Source: Ruminococcus flavefaciens (lineage in GTDB: Bacteria > Bacillota_A > Clostridia > Oscillospirales > Ruminococcaceae). Taken from it: a stretch of 31,152 bases of DNA. A model generated the notes under the pieces. It did not search any database. It saw only the letters and a list, made by a program, of their open reading frames with translations, and was not told the origin of the DNA. The stretch is taken from NCBI GenBank assembly GCA_004556875.1, contig SFFP01000027.1, positions 1 to 31,152 of the forward strand, read 5' to 3'. Position 1 is the stretch's first letter, and each line of letters opens with the position of its first letter. Made by a program: the position numbers and the translations under genes. Shown one piece after another: positions 13,771 through 22,075 of this stretch.

Positions 13771-14280
13771 TTATATCATACCTGAAACATGAGAGTCCAG
13801 TTCTGCAAGAAAAGCGTCGGTCTGCCCACGATCGTAGCTGTTTGGCATAAAAAGGAAAAATTTTGCTTTCTTTAAGGAAATCTGTCTTACACGTTCAAGC
13901 TCATTCATTGCGATTATCATGTTCATGCCGTCTTTTATTCCGAGTATCAGATCATTGTAGGCAAAGACCTTTGCCTCAACGCTTTCCATGGTATATCCGC
14001 ATCTTACCAGCTCTATTTTGGCAAAATCCGCAGCTTTATACATGAGAAGCTTCTTTTCCCACTCTCCGAGTATGAAATCGACCTTTTCAATTTCATAGCC
14101 CGGTCCGCATATAGGCAGCGGCTCTGCTTTTAATTCTTCTACTCTTTTCCTTACTTCGTCCTCAGTGAGTCCGCCGTATGTCAGCCCTGTGAAAAGCATA
14201 CGGTATTCATCGGATCTTTCTCTGAATGAATAGATATCATAGCCGTTATCTACCTTGAATAGTATCCTGCGCTCGTCCAT
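13771..14280 (-). CDS. Conserved-looking protein of unknown function in the glycan operon
   Basis: I do not recognise this 169-residue protein. It is soluble and mixed alpha/beta: an N-terminal part of short strands (ILFKVDNGYDIYSF, YRMLFTGLTYGG), a helix rich in E and K (DEVRKRVEELKAE), and a second half with VFAYNDLILGIKDGMNMIIAMNELERVR. The C-terminus, SYDRGQTDAFLAELDSHV, faintly recalls the helix motif of DivIVA-like proteins, but this is weak. Codon use resembles that of its neighbours, and it sits between gmd and a glycosyltransferase on the same strand. ATG 14280 is followed by clear coding character. Confidence 0.7.
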   Translation of the reverse strand: MDERRILFKVDNGYDIYSFRERSDEYRMLFTGLTYGGLTEDEVRKRVEELKAEPLPICGPGYEIEKVDFILGEWEKKLLMYKAADFAKIELVRCGYTMESVEAKVFAYNDLILGIKDGMNMIIAMNELERVRQISLKKAKFFLFMPNSYDRGQTDAFLAELDSHVSGMI

Positions 14281-14311
14281 TTCTGTTTCTCCTTCGGCAT
14301 TAAAACACAGA

Positions 14312-14479
14312 TCAGAGCATAATTTTATTGGCTATTTCCTTTTCAAGCTCGGGGAGTATTTTTGAGCTGTCAATGCCCTCCTCAGCCATCATAAGCAGAG
14401 CGTTGAGCGCATCAAGCTTAGTAAGTACATCAGTCTTATTGTATCCGCCTTTAACGCTTCTGAGCACTTCATATCTCAT
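14312..14479 (-). CDS. 55-residue mini-protein with a DivIVA-like N-terminal motif
   Basis: ATG 14479 has AGGGGG 8 nt upstream and opens a 55-codon frame ending TGA at 14312. It fills the gap between gmd and the 169-residue gene. The product reads VKGGYNKTDVLTKLDAL near its start, like the [K/R]GY-x-x-x-[E/D]V membrane-targeting motif that opens DivIVA/GpsB proteins. It continues as one predicted amphipathic helix (LLMMAEEG, then LPELEKEIANKI). The long coiled coil of true DivIVA is missing. A role in placing the glycan machinery is possible but unproven. The frame, ribosome site and snug fit support a real gene. Confidence 0.7.
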   Translation of the reverse strand: MRYEVLRSVKGGYNKTDVLTKLDALNALLMMAEEGIDSSKILPELEKEIANKIML

Positions 14480-14517
14480 AACACTTGCCCCCTGTTATTT
14501 TATCGGCAGCTTAGAAC

Positions 14518-15555
14518 TCAGCCGAGGATTTCCTTTACTTTGATCTCATTCTGAACGAGCTGAAGGTCGTTCTTTACCATTCTCTCAACAAGCTCAGAGA
14601 AGTTTATCTCGCGCTTCCAGCCGAGAGTCTTTTCAGCCTTTGAAGGATCACCGAGAAGAATATCAACTTCAGCAGGACGGAAGAACTTCTTGTTTACCTT
14701 AACGATTGTCTTGCCGTTTGCCTTGTTGATGCCTATTTCATCAACACCGCTGCCCTGCCATTCAACTTCAATGCCGACGTGCCTGAAAGCAGTCTCAACG
14801 AATTCGCGGACAGTTCTTGTCTCATTTGTAGCGATAACGTAGTCGTCAGGCTTGTCCTGCTGGAGCATGAGCCACATAGCGCGGACATAGTCCTTTGAGT
14901 GACCCCAGTCACGCTTTGAGTCCATATTTCCAAGCTCCATATACTCCTGTACGCCCAGCTTGATACGTGCAGCAGCGTCTGTTATCTTACGTGTAACGAA
15001 CTCGATACCGCGGCGCTCTGACTCATGGTTGAAGAGTATTCCCGAGCAGGCAAAAAGACCGTAGCTCTCGCGGTAATTCTTTGTTATCCAGTGACCGTAG
15101 AGCTTAGCTACGCCGTATGGACTTCTTGGATAGAAAGGAGTTGTCTCCTTCTGAGGAGTCTCCTGTACAAGACCGAACATTTCGGAAGTAGAAGCCTGAT
15201 AGAAACGAGCCTCAGGCTTTACGATACGGATAGCCTCCAGCATATTTGTTACGCCGAGAGCGTCGATATCGGCAGTACCGAGAGGAGTATCCCAGCTTGT
15301 TGCAACGAATGACTGAGCGGCAAGGTTGTATACCTCGTCAGCCTGTGATATCCTCATAGCTGATATAAGTGAAACAGGGTCGGTCATATCGGCGTAGATA
15401 AGGTGCACCTTATCCTTGAGGTGAGCGATATTGCCGTAGTCAACAGTAGCCTTTCTTCTCCAGATACCGTAAACATTGTATCCCTTTTCGAGAAGGAGCT
15501 CTGCGAGATAAGAGCCGTCCTGACCTGTAATGCCTGTAATAAGTGCGTTTTTCAT
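14518..15555 (-). CDS. gmd: GDP-mannose 4,6-dehydratase
   Basis: Converts GDP-D-mannose to GDP-4-keto-6-deoxy-D-mannose, the branch point to GDP-D-rhamnose and GDP-L-fucose. The 345 residues contain the cofactor loop ITGITGQDGSYLAELLLEKG (6-25), the catalytic set Thr123 and Glu125 in TSEMFG, and Tyr147/Lys151 in SPYGVAK. NHESERRG and the C-terminal RPAEVDILLGDPSKAEKTLGW are family hallmarks (NHESPRRG is more usual). It sits 15 nt after manC, which makes its substrate, and in the same operon as rmd, which uses its product. Confidence 0.95.
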   Translation of the reverse strand: MKNALITGITGQDGSYLAELLLEKGYNVYGIWRRKATVDYGNIAHLKDKVHLIYADMTDPVSLISAMRISQADEVYNLAAQSFVATSWDTPLGTADIDALGVTNMLEAIRIVKPEARFYQASTSEMFGLVQETPQKETTPFYPRSPYGVAKLYGHWITKNYRESYGLFACSGILFNHESERRGIEFVTRKITDAAARIKLGVQEYMELGNMDSKRDWGHSKDYVRAMWLMLQQDKPDDYVIATNETRTVREFVETAFRHVGIEVEWQGSGVDEIGINKANGKTIVKVNKKFFRPAEVDILLGDPSKAEKTLGWKREINFSELVERMVKNDLQLVQNEIKVKEILG

Positions 15556-15570
15556 CTGAATAATCTCCTT

Positions 15571-16635
15571 TTATACTAACTCGTTTCTGTTATGTTCCTT
15601 GAGCTGAGCAATGACCTTTTTTACGTCCTGAGTATTGTTCTTTGAGCATACAAGGAGCACATCGTCTGTGTCAACGATGATTATATCTCTTGTGCCTACT
15701 GCGGCAACAAGGCGCTTACCGCCGCAGATGGTGGTGCGCTTTGAATCCACGGTGATAACATCACCGTCGATGTAGTTGTTTTCGTCGTCTGTCTCGTTGA
15801 TACGTTCAACAGCCAGCCAGCTTCCCACATCGTCCCAGCCGAAGCTTCCGGGGATAGTGTAGATATGCTTGGCTTTTTCCATGATACCGAAGTCAACTGA
15901 CTCGCTTCTGAAGGCTGTGAATTCTTTCACAAGTGTCTCGTTGAATTCAGGTGTACCGAAAGCCTGTCCTATGCGTACAGCGCCCTCATAGATGTCGGGC
16001 ATCAGGTTCTGGAGATTGAGCATGATGGAAGATATTTTCCACACGAACATACCGCTGTTCCAGAGATATTTTCCCGAAGCAAGGTATTCCTTTGCAGTAG
16101 CAAGGTCGGGTTTTTCGACAAAGCGCTCAACAGCGTAGACATCGCCCTTTATCTCACCGAAATTGATATAGCCGTAGCCGGTTTCGGGGTATTCGGGAGT
16201 AATTCCGATAGTGACGAGGCGCTTGCCTTTTTCAGCGGCTTTGATAGCCTTTTTAAGGGTATTGATGTATATATCCTCATATCCGATAAGGTGGTCGGAA
16301 GGAAGTACGAGCATTATAGCGTCCTCGTATTTTCTGTTTATGACCGATGCGGCAAAGGCTATACACGGAGCTGTATTTCTTGCGCATGGCTCTGCGAGGA
16401 TATTCTCTTTGGGAATATTCGGGAGCTGTTCAAGCACAAGGTCTGTGTAAGCGGCATTGGTAACGATGTAGATGTCCTCAGCCTCAACAATGGGGAGGAG
16501 TCGCTTTACGGTTTTTTGTATCATTGTTTCTCCGTCTCTTGTGAGTGAGAGAAACTGCTTAGGACAAGCATTGCGGCTTTTCGGCCAGAAGCGTTCTCCT
16601 CTTCCGCCTGCCATGATTACTGCTGTGGTTTTCAT
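15571..16635 (-). CDS. manC: Mannose-1-phosphate guanylyltransferase
   Basis: Makes GDP-mannose from GTP and mannose-1-phosphate. The 354-residue length fits the single-domain form without the C-terminal phosphomannose isomerase cupin. The nucleotidyltransferase signature MAGGRGERFWPKSR (about 8-21) with PKQFL is followed by EPCARNTAPCIA, LVLPSDHLI, FVEKPD and WNSGMFVWK, all conserved in the family. It follows the sugar-phosphate transferase gene without a gap and precedes gmd, supplying its substrate. A phosphomannomutase is not in this window. Confidence 0.95.
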   Translation of the reverse strand: MKTTAVIMAGGRGERFWPKSRNACPKQFLSLTRDGETMIQKTVKRLLPIVEAEDIYIVTNAAYTDLVLEQLPNIPKENILAEPCARNTAPCIAFAASVINRKYEDAIMLVLPSDHLIGYEDIYINTLKKAIKAAEKGKRLVTIGITPEYPETGYGYINFGEIKGDVYAVERFVEKPDLATAKEYLASGKYLWNSGMFVWKISSIMLNLQNLMPDIYEGAVRIGQAFGTPEFNETLVKEFTAFRSESVDFGIMEKAKHIYTIPGSFGWDDVGSWLAVERINETDDENNYIDGDVITVDSKRTTICGGKRLVAAVGTRDIIIVDTDDVLLVCSKNNTQDVKKVIAQLKEHNRNELV

Positions 16636-18045
16636 TTATTGTTCTCCTTTTTCTTGACTGTTCTTCGACACAAGTACATTTTCCGCAGTTTCTGCGTTGT
16701 TTTTGGGAGGGAAGAACATAGTTTTTATAGTCATTAGAATTATCTGAAGATCGAGACGTATGGAGTAATTTTCGATATACATCAGGTCCATTTTCAGCTT
16801 GTCATAGGGTGTCGTATCATAAGCGCCGGTGACCTGCGCATAGCCTGTAAGTCCTGCCTTGACCTTGAGTCTGAAGCCGAATTCGGGCATTGTTTTCTTG
16901 TATTCCTCGGCAAGCTCGGGGCGCTCGGGACGAGGACCTACAACGGACATATCTCCCTTGAGGATATTAAGGAGCTGAGGAAACTCGTCTATACGGAATT
17001 TTCTCAGTATTTTTCCTACGGGAGTGATACGGTCGTCTTCTTCTGAGGCAAGTCTTGCCTTGCCGTCTTTTTCCGCGTCAACGATCATACTGCGGAATTT
17101 ATATACATAGAATTCCCTGCCGCCGATAGTAAGGCGCTTCTGCTTGTAGAATACAGGACCGCCGTCATAGAGCTTTACGGCAACAGCCGATATAAGCATG
17201 AACGGGAATGCAGGGATAAGTGCGATAAGTGAAAAAACTATATCAAAGACGCGCTTTATAAGCTGCTGCTCGAAATCAAGTCCATAGTTTCGGCAGAGCA
17301 TGAGAGGAGTATCAAAAAGGCGTATATCGTCTGCGCCTCTTATTATAATATCTGATATTTTCGGCGCTAAATACGCACGTTTTGAATGTTCAAAGCAAAA
17401 TTTGAGGTAATCGTTTCTCTGCTCGGCAGGGATATCGCAGATGATAGCGCCCTCATATTTCATGATAAGCTCTTTAACTTTTTCCTCGGGCTCGTTGATG
17501 CTGATAGACTCGCATATCATATACTTGTCAACGCGCTGACTCATTTTCAGCACCAGCGAAGCCGCCTGATGGCTTCCATAGATGATGACCAGCTTTCGCG
17601 GCGGATACATCATGAAGTAAAGCTTTCCTGTCAGGAGCGTCCATATGGCTATAGCTCCCATGTCAACGCAGGTCATATAGACTATAGGCGCGGCGTGCAT
17701 GAAGCGTCGTCCTATAAGGCTTATGAGAAAATAGGACACCACATTGACACATATCATTGATATCATCTGAGAATAGAGCATATCCATCTTTTTCAGATAT
17801 CCGAGCTTAAAGCCGCCGTATGCTCTGAAAAACAGCCATACAAGCAGGCAGTAGATAGCGATGAGCACCCAGTTTCCTCGCCTGTAATAAGGCAATACTA
17901 TCTGCTCGCTGTAATTCTTGTACCATACAAAGGCGAAAAGTCCTGTGAGTATGGCGAGAAGAAAAAGAGCTGAGACGAAAGTAACAAATCTTTTATATAA
18001 ATCTCTGTTTTTGTTCATATTCCTTAATCCGCTGTGTGCGGACAC
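16636..18045 (-). CDS. Undecaprenyl-phosphate sugar phosphotransferase (WcaJ/WbaP-like)
   Basis: Starts a surface polysaccharide by moving a sugar-1-phosphate onto undecaprenyl phosphate. The 469 residues show four or five N-terminal membrane helices (to about residue 135), a Rossmann-like middle (KLVIIYGSHQAASLVL), and a C-terminal bacterial sugar transferase domain: KRVFDIVFSLIAL, GGPVFYKQKR, KFRSMIVDAE, RKFRIDEFPQLLNILKGDMS, VGPRPERPEL. The GTG at 18045 has AAAGGAG 4 nt upstream; ATG 18018 is an alternative with a badly spaced AAGGA. It is the first gene of the operon and the likely initiator of the repeat unit; the first sugar is not readable. Confidence 0.92.
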   Translation of the reverse strand: MSAHSGLRNMNKNRDLYKRFVTFVSALFLLAILTGLFAFVWYKNYSEQIVLPYYRRGNWVLIAIYCLLVWLFFRAYGGFKLGYLKKMDMLYSQMISMICVNVVSYFLISLIGRRFMHAAPIVYMTCVDMGAIAIWTLLTGKLYFMMYPPRKLVIIYGSHQAASLVLKMSQRVDKYMICESISINEPEEKVKELIMKYEGAIICDIPAEQRNDYLKFCFEHSKRAYLAPKISDIIIRGADDIRLFDTPLMLCRNYGLDFEQQLIKRVFDIVFSLIALIPAFPFMLISAVAVKLYDGGPVFYKQKRLTIGGREFYVYKFRSMIVDAEKDGKARLASEEDDRITPVGKILRKFRIDEFPQLLNILKGDMSVVGPRPERPELAEEYKKTMPEFGFRLKVKAGLTGYAQVTGAYDTTPYDKLKMDLMYIENYSIRLDLQIILMTIKTMFFPPKNNAETAENVLVSKNSQEKGEQ

Positions 18046-18105
18046 AAGTCTCCTTTGGTTTATATATATCTTATCCTGTTATGCCGTATGAAAAGGCACA
18101 AAGTC

Positions 18106-18134
18106 ATTATATCAAATCGTCGGAGCGATGTCAA
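18106..18134 (-). promoter_or_regulatory. Consensus promoter of the glycan operon
   Basis: Minus strand TTGACA (plus 18129-18134), 17-nt spacer, TATAAT (plus 18106-18111): a perfect match to the sigma-70/sigma-A consensus. About 55 nt separate the predicted start from the first gene. An 8-bp inverted repeat (GCAATAAA/TTTATTGC, 18153-18177) lies just upstream. Confidence 0.9.
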
Positions 18135-18152
18135 TACGAATTAGCGGATTTG

Positions 18153-18177
18153 GCAATAAACGACTGCCTTTTATTGC
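18153..18177. repeat. Inverted repeat upstream of the glycan promoter
   Basis: GCAATAAA (18153-18160) and TTTATTGC (18170-18177) around a 9-nt centre, about 19 nt upstream of the -35 box. It could be an operator or part of the spoIID 3' end. No U-run follows, so a terminator is unlikely. Confidence 0.35.
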
Positions 18178-18193
18178 TATTTGCACAAAAAAA

Positions 18194-19216
18194 TCAGCAC
18201 TTTGAAATTGTGCAGGAGGGATAATAATGGCTGATGATATCGCGCCAGCTTTTGCCCTGCTCAGCCATTGCGTTAGCTCCGTACTGACTCATGCCGACTC
18301 CGTGTCCGTAGCCTTTTGTGGTGATTACCACCGTGTCGCCGTCGGTATGTATATCAAAGCTTGCAGACCTGAGACCGAGTGCAGTGCGTATATCGTTTCC
18401 CGTAACATTTCTGCCGCCGATATCGGCTGAAAGGACTGTCCCTGCGTCCGACACAGTCTTTATCTGTATCCACTCAGATGGCGTATCACCGAGAGCTATG
18501 CCGTCAAAGGCGTTTTCAAGCACGCTTTTCAGCTCGTCCGCCGCAAAGCGCTTTTCTTCACGGAATTTCGGCGCAGTAAGGTCTGAGCGGCTGTCTACTT
18601 CTACAAGATAGTCAACAGGTGAACCCCATGCGTTTTCGGCACTTTCGGTATATCCTGATGACATTGAGTGAAAAGCGGCGATAATAGGCTCGTTTTCATA
18701 AGTTATGATATACGGCAGTACCTCATCTGCGGCGGCGGATATCTTCGCGTAGCTCTCTTCAAATTTGTCACCGAGACGTTCCTTTGCCTGTTCTTTGGTG
18801 AAAAATCCCTGATAGACCGATGTATCGTTGGAGAAATCTGCTCCGTTGAGTGCGGCTGTTGGGCATGAGCGCTCTCTGATACGCTGTCTTTCGGCGTATG
18901 TATGGGCGGCAACAGCCTGAGCTTTCAAGGCTTCATCACAAAAAGACGCAGGCATTTCCGCACATACTGCTCCGATGACGTAATCGCGCACAGGCACTTC
19001 GAGCACTTGCCCGCTTTCGATATCAAGGACTTTGTATGGCCCATCGGATATTTCTATGGTTTCGGTGTCGCTGTCATCTGAGAAGTGGAATTCTCTTAGC
19101 TTTAAAGCGGTGCTTTCAGAGCTTTCACGGCGGCTTTTGCTCAGATTAGCAGGTATTATGGGAATAAGAGCTATAGAGGCGGTCAGTATGAGGAATGCGG
19201 CAAGTTGTTTTTTCAT
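18194..19216 (-). CDS. spoIID: SpoIID/LytB-domain protein (stage II sporulation protein D)
   Basis: SpoIID is a membrane-anchored lytic transglycosylase that trims peptidoglycan during engulfment in sporulating Firmicutes. The 340 residues begin with a signal anchor (about 4-22). The SpoIID core starts VLEVPVRDYVIGAVCAEMP; Glu87 in the EMP motif is the expected catalytic residue. LKAQAVAAHTYAERQR, FHSMSSGYTE and the hallmark GYGHGVGMSQYGA (302-314) follow. AAAGGAG lies 6 nt before ATG 19216. The gene is divergent from citrate synthase and lacks its usual partners (spoIIQ, spoIIID) here. A relative acting outside sporulation cannot be excluded, since LytB-type proteins share the domain. Confidence 0.9.
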   Translation of the reverse strand: MKKQLAAFLILTASIALIPIIPANLSKSRRESSESTALKLREFHFSDDSDTETIEISDGPYKVLDIESGQVLEVPVRDYVIGAVCAEMPASFCDEALKAQAVAAHTYAERQRIRERSCPTAALNGADFSNDTSVYQGFFTKEQAKERLGDKFEESYAKISAAADEVLPYIITYENEPIIAAFHSMSSGYTESAENAWGSPVDYLVEVDSRSDLTAPKFREEKRFAADELKSVLENAFDGIALGDTPSEWIQIKTVSDAGTVLSADIGGRNVTGNDIRTALGLRSASFDIHTDGDTVVITTKGYGHGVGMSQYGANAMAEQGKSWRDIISHYYPSCTISKC

Positions 19217-19285
19217 GAGCTTCTCCTTTCGGCATGATGTACAAGAACATTTGTTTTTAACACCTGTTTATTTGTGAAATAACAT

Positions 19286-19314
19286 TTGACATGAAACGAA
19301 ATATGGTGTATAAT
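19286..19314 (+). promoter_or_regulatory. Consensus promoter of the citrate synthase operon
   Basis: TTGACA (19286-19291), 17-nt spacer, TATAAT (19309-19314), a perfect consensus. The octamer AACATTTG occurs twice upstream (19246-19253 and 19281-19288, the second overlapping the -35 box), a possible regulator site. It is the only clear promoter found on the plus strand for the 19.3-30.2 kb gene series. Confidence 0.9.
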
Positions 19315-19347
19315 TAATAATGAATATGTTTTAGGAGTGTGATCATA

Positions 19348-20706
19348 ATGCCTTCATTCATTTCAGGCGCTAATATTACAGATTTATGCGGGAGACTCGC
19401 CGATAATACCGCGATAGATCCAAAACTTTATGAAAAATATCACGTTAAGAGAGGACTCCGCAACAGTGATGGCACAGGCGTAATGGCAGGCATCACTAAC
19501 ATCTGCAACGTTCACGGCTATGTGATGAATGAGGGAGAAAGAGAGCCTATCCCCGGACAGCTCATATACAGAGGCTATAACATAAACGACCTTGTAAACA
19601 ACGTTGAAGAGGACGACCGCTATGGCTATGAAGAGACTGCTTTTCTTCTGCTTTTCGGTCATCTGCCGAACGTTAAGGAACTTAAAACATTCAGCTCATA
19701 TATTTCGGTAAAAAGAGACCTGCCTAATGGCTTCGTTGAGGATATGATACTCAAAGCACCGTCAAAGAACATCATGAACAAGCTTGCACGTTCTGTGCTG
19801 GCTCTGTATTCATATGATGATGAGTGCGAGAACAAGGGGCTTGAAAACGAGATGCGCACGGCTGTAAGCCTTATCGCAAAGCTCCCTGTTATCATGGCTA
19901 ATGCTTATCAGGTAAAGCGCAGAGTCTTTGACAATCAGAGCATGATAATGCACCCTATCAACTATGAGGAAAACACGGCACAGTGTATACTCTCGCTCCT
20001 GCGTCCCGACAGACAGTACACAAAGGACGAGGCGCAGATGCTTGACCGTCTGCTCATGTTACAGGCTGAGCATGGCGGAGGAAACAACTCTACATTTACC
20101 TGCCGCGTACTCACTTCATCGGGAACAGATCCGTATTCTGCTTATTCTTCGGCTATATGCTCACTGAAAGGTCCTCGTCACGGCGGTGCAAACCTTCAGG
20201 TGATACATATGCTTGACAATTTCAAGGAGAATATCAAAAACTGGGAAGACGAGGGCGAAGTTGCCGACTATATGCGCAAGACCATACGCAAAGAGACTAA
20301 TGACCATTCGGGTCTTATCTATGGTATGGGTCACGCTGTATATACTATATCCGACCCGAGAGCAGTTATCCTCAAGAAAAAGGCTTTCGAGCTTGCAAAA
20401 GGCAAGGAGATCGAGGCTGAATTCAAACTTCTTGAGACTATCGAGCGCCTTACTCCTGAGATATTCCTCGAAATGAAGGGCAATACAAAGACAATGTGCG
20501 CTAACGTTGATATGTATTCGGGTCTTGTGTACAGAATGCTCGGTATCCCTGATGAGCTTTTCACTCCGCTTTTTGCTATCGCTCGTATGGCGGGCTGGGC
20601 AGCTCACCGCATGGAAGAGATACTCACAGGCGGAAGAATAATCCGTCCTGCTTACAAGGCTATCGCAAAGGAAAAGGAATATATAAAGCTCGAAGAACGC
20701 GAGTGA
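19348..20706 (+). CDS. gltA: Citrate synthase
   Basis: Condenses oxaloacetate and acetyl-CoA to citrate; in a fermentative anaerobe it most likely feeds 2-oxoglutarate and glutamate synthesis. The 452 residues carry the active-site patterns GPRHGGANLQV, GMGHAVYTISDPRA and NVDMYSGLVYRMLG, which hold the two catalytic histidines and the aspartate. The N-terminal RGYNINDLV and EETAFLLLFGHLP are typical. I choose ATG 19348 because AGGAG lies 10 nt upstream; the in-frame GTG at 19339 is too close to it. It begins a long codirectional gene series. Confidence 0.95.
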   Translation: MPSFISGANITDLCGRLADNTAIDPKLYEKYHVKRGLRNSDGTGVMAGITNICNVHGYVMNEGEREPIPGQLIYRGYNINDLVNNVEEDDRYGYEETAFLLLFGHLPNVKELKTFSSYISVKRDLPNGFVEDMILKAPSKNIMNKLARSVLALYSYDDECENKGLENEMRTAVSLIAKLPVIMANAYQVKRRVFDNQSMIMHPINYEENTAQCILSLLRPDRQYTKDEAQMLDRLLMLQAEHGGGNNSTFTCRVLTSSGTDPYSAYSSAICSLKGPRHGGANLQVIHMLDNFKENIKNWEDEGEVADYMRKTIRKETNDHSGLIYGMGHAVYTISDPRAVILKKKAFELAKGKEIEAEFKLLETIERLTPEIFLEMKGNTKTMCANVDMYSGLVYRMLGIPDELFTPLFAIARMAGWAAHRMEEILTGGRIIRPAYKAIAKEKEYIKLEERE

Positions 20707-20713
20707 CCATATT

Positions 20714-22039
20714 ATGAAAAAAACATTCAGACTGCTGGCTGCTGTGCTTTCGGCGGCAGGGCTTACAGGCTGTACATTCGGTGCAAGCATTGATACGCTC
20801 ATGTCTCCGCCTAAGCTCAGTGTCGAGCAGGAGCAGATATACGATGCTCTTATCGGTTCGCTGGTATCGCCTACTATAAGTCTTAAATACCCGAAATCGG
20901 GAAAATATCTCTCTGCCTTCATAATCGAGGATATCGACGATGACGGTTCTAACGAGGCGATAGTGTTTTATGAGAGAACAAACCATGCAGCTGATGAAAA
21001 TCCGCTGCACATAAATATACTTGATAAGGACGACGGCAAGTGGAGCTCTGTGGTCGATACGGCTGCGGAGGGTAACGAGATAGAAAAGGTGATAATATCA
21101 AAGCTCGGCTCAAACAGCCGTGTGAATATCATAATCGGAACGAGCCTTATAAACCGCTCGGAAAAGAATGTCTCGATATACAACTATACCGACGGTGTAC
21201 TTGACAAGCCGACTTTTTCAGACTCTTACTCATTCTTTGATGTCAAGGATCTGGATCAGGACGGCGAGAATGAATTTCTCAGACTTAAAGGCGCATCAGG
21301 CGGAGAAGCCGCTGCTGCGGAAGCCTATAAGCTTGACCGTGAGGGAATGTACCATAAAGTACAGCAGCCTCTCAGCGGCAGCTTTACCGAGTTTGACAAT
21401 ATCAGCTACGGAAAGATAGGAAGCGGGGATACAGGGCTTTACATCGACGCTGTTTCGGGAACAGGCTCTGTTCAGACTGATATCATATACATGGATGAGA
21501 GCGGTTTGAAAAAGGTATTCAGTACCCCTGAGGAATCGGCGGCTACTATTCGTCCTACAGGCTGCTTGTCATTCGATGTGGACGGCGACGGCAGACTTGA
21601 GATACCTTTACAGTATGTTGCTCCGGGATATGAGGCGGCGGCAGAGGGCGAACAGCTCAGACTGACAGACTGGATGTGCATAAACGAAAGCTATAAGCTT
21701 GAACGCAAATACACCTCATATTACAGCATGAATGAGGGATATATCTTTATATTCCCCGAAAAATGGCGCAATAATGTTACTGTCAGACGCGATGTGGTAA
21801 ACGATGAGATAGTATTCTGCGCGTACAGCAATGACGGTATAGGCAGAGAGCTCCTGCATATTTTCTGTGCGGAGGATCAGCCTTCCCGTGAAGACCGTAT
21901 TTCGGGAGGATATGTGCTCATGCACTCAAAGGGCGAGACCTCTTATCTTGCACTTATCCCTTCAAATCCCGATGTAAATGATGACGGACTCAGCATTACA
22001 GCGGCAGAAGCTGCTATTGGCTTCAGATACAGAGACTGA
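20714..22039 (+). CDS. Putative lipoprotein with DxDxDG repeats
   Basis: I do not recognise a named family. A signal peptide ends in the lipobox LTGC with Cys20, so the 441-residue protein should be anchored outside the cell. Three segments match D-x-D-x-D-G-x-x-E, the calcium-loop style of FG-GAP/VCBS repeat propellers: DIDDDGSNE (73-81), DLDQDGENE (179-187) and DVDGDGRLE (288-296), spaced by about 105-110 residues. A fourth, DVNDDG, lies near the C-terminus; it resembles half a dockerin loop, but the second half is missing. There is no obvious ribosome site at ATG 20714, 7 nt after gltA, so coupled translation is likely. The next genes are a two-component pair, so a sensing or envelope role is plausible. 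Confidence 0.75.
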   Translation: MKKTFRLLAAVLSAAGLTGCTFGASIDTLMSPPKLSVEQEQIYDALIGSLVSPTISLKYPKSGKYLSAFIIEDIDDDGSNEAIVFYERTNHAADENPLHINILDKDDGKWSSVVDTAAEGNEIEKVIISKLGSNSRVNIIIGTSLINRSEKNVSIYNYTDGVLDKPTFSDSYSFFDVKDLDQDGENEFLRLKGASGGEAAAAEAYKLDREGMYHKVQQPLSGSFTEFDNISYGKIGSGDTGLYIDAVSGTGSVQTDIIYMDESGLKKVFSTPEESAATIRPTGCLSFDVDGDGRLEIPLQYVAPGYEAAAEGEQLRLTDWMCINESYKLERKYTSYYSMNEGYIFIFPEKWRNNVTVRRDVVNDEIVFCAYSNDGIGRELLHIFCAEDQPSREDRISGGYVLMHSKGETSYLALIPSNPDVNDDGLSITAAEAAIGFRYRD

Positions 22040-22075
22040 TATATATATAGATACTCATTAAAGGAGTGAAAACAG

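Noticed and set aside
18194..18220. Terminator behind spoIID formed by the last codons and a T7 run
   Set aside because: The T-run is present, but the stem is only four to five pairs; too weak to call.
20161..20922. 253-codon minus-strand open frame antisense to citrate synthase
   Set aside because: It lies wholly opposite gltA and the lipoprotein gene, both of which have strong family or signal evidence. Composition is that of a shadow frame.
21980..22039. Dockerin module at the end of the lipoprotein
   Set aside because: Only one DVNDDG loop is present, without the second repeat and linker that dockerins need.
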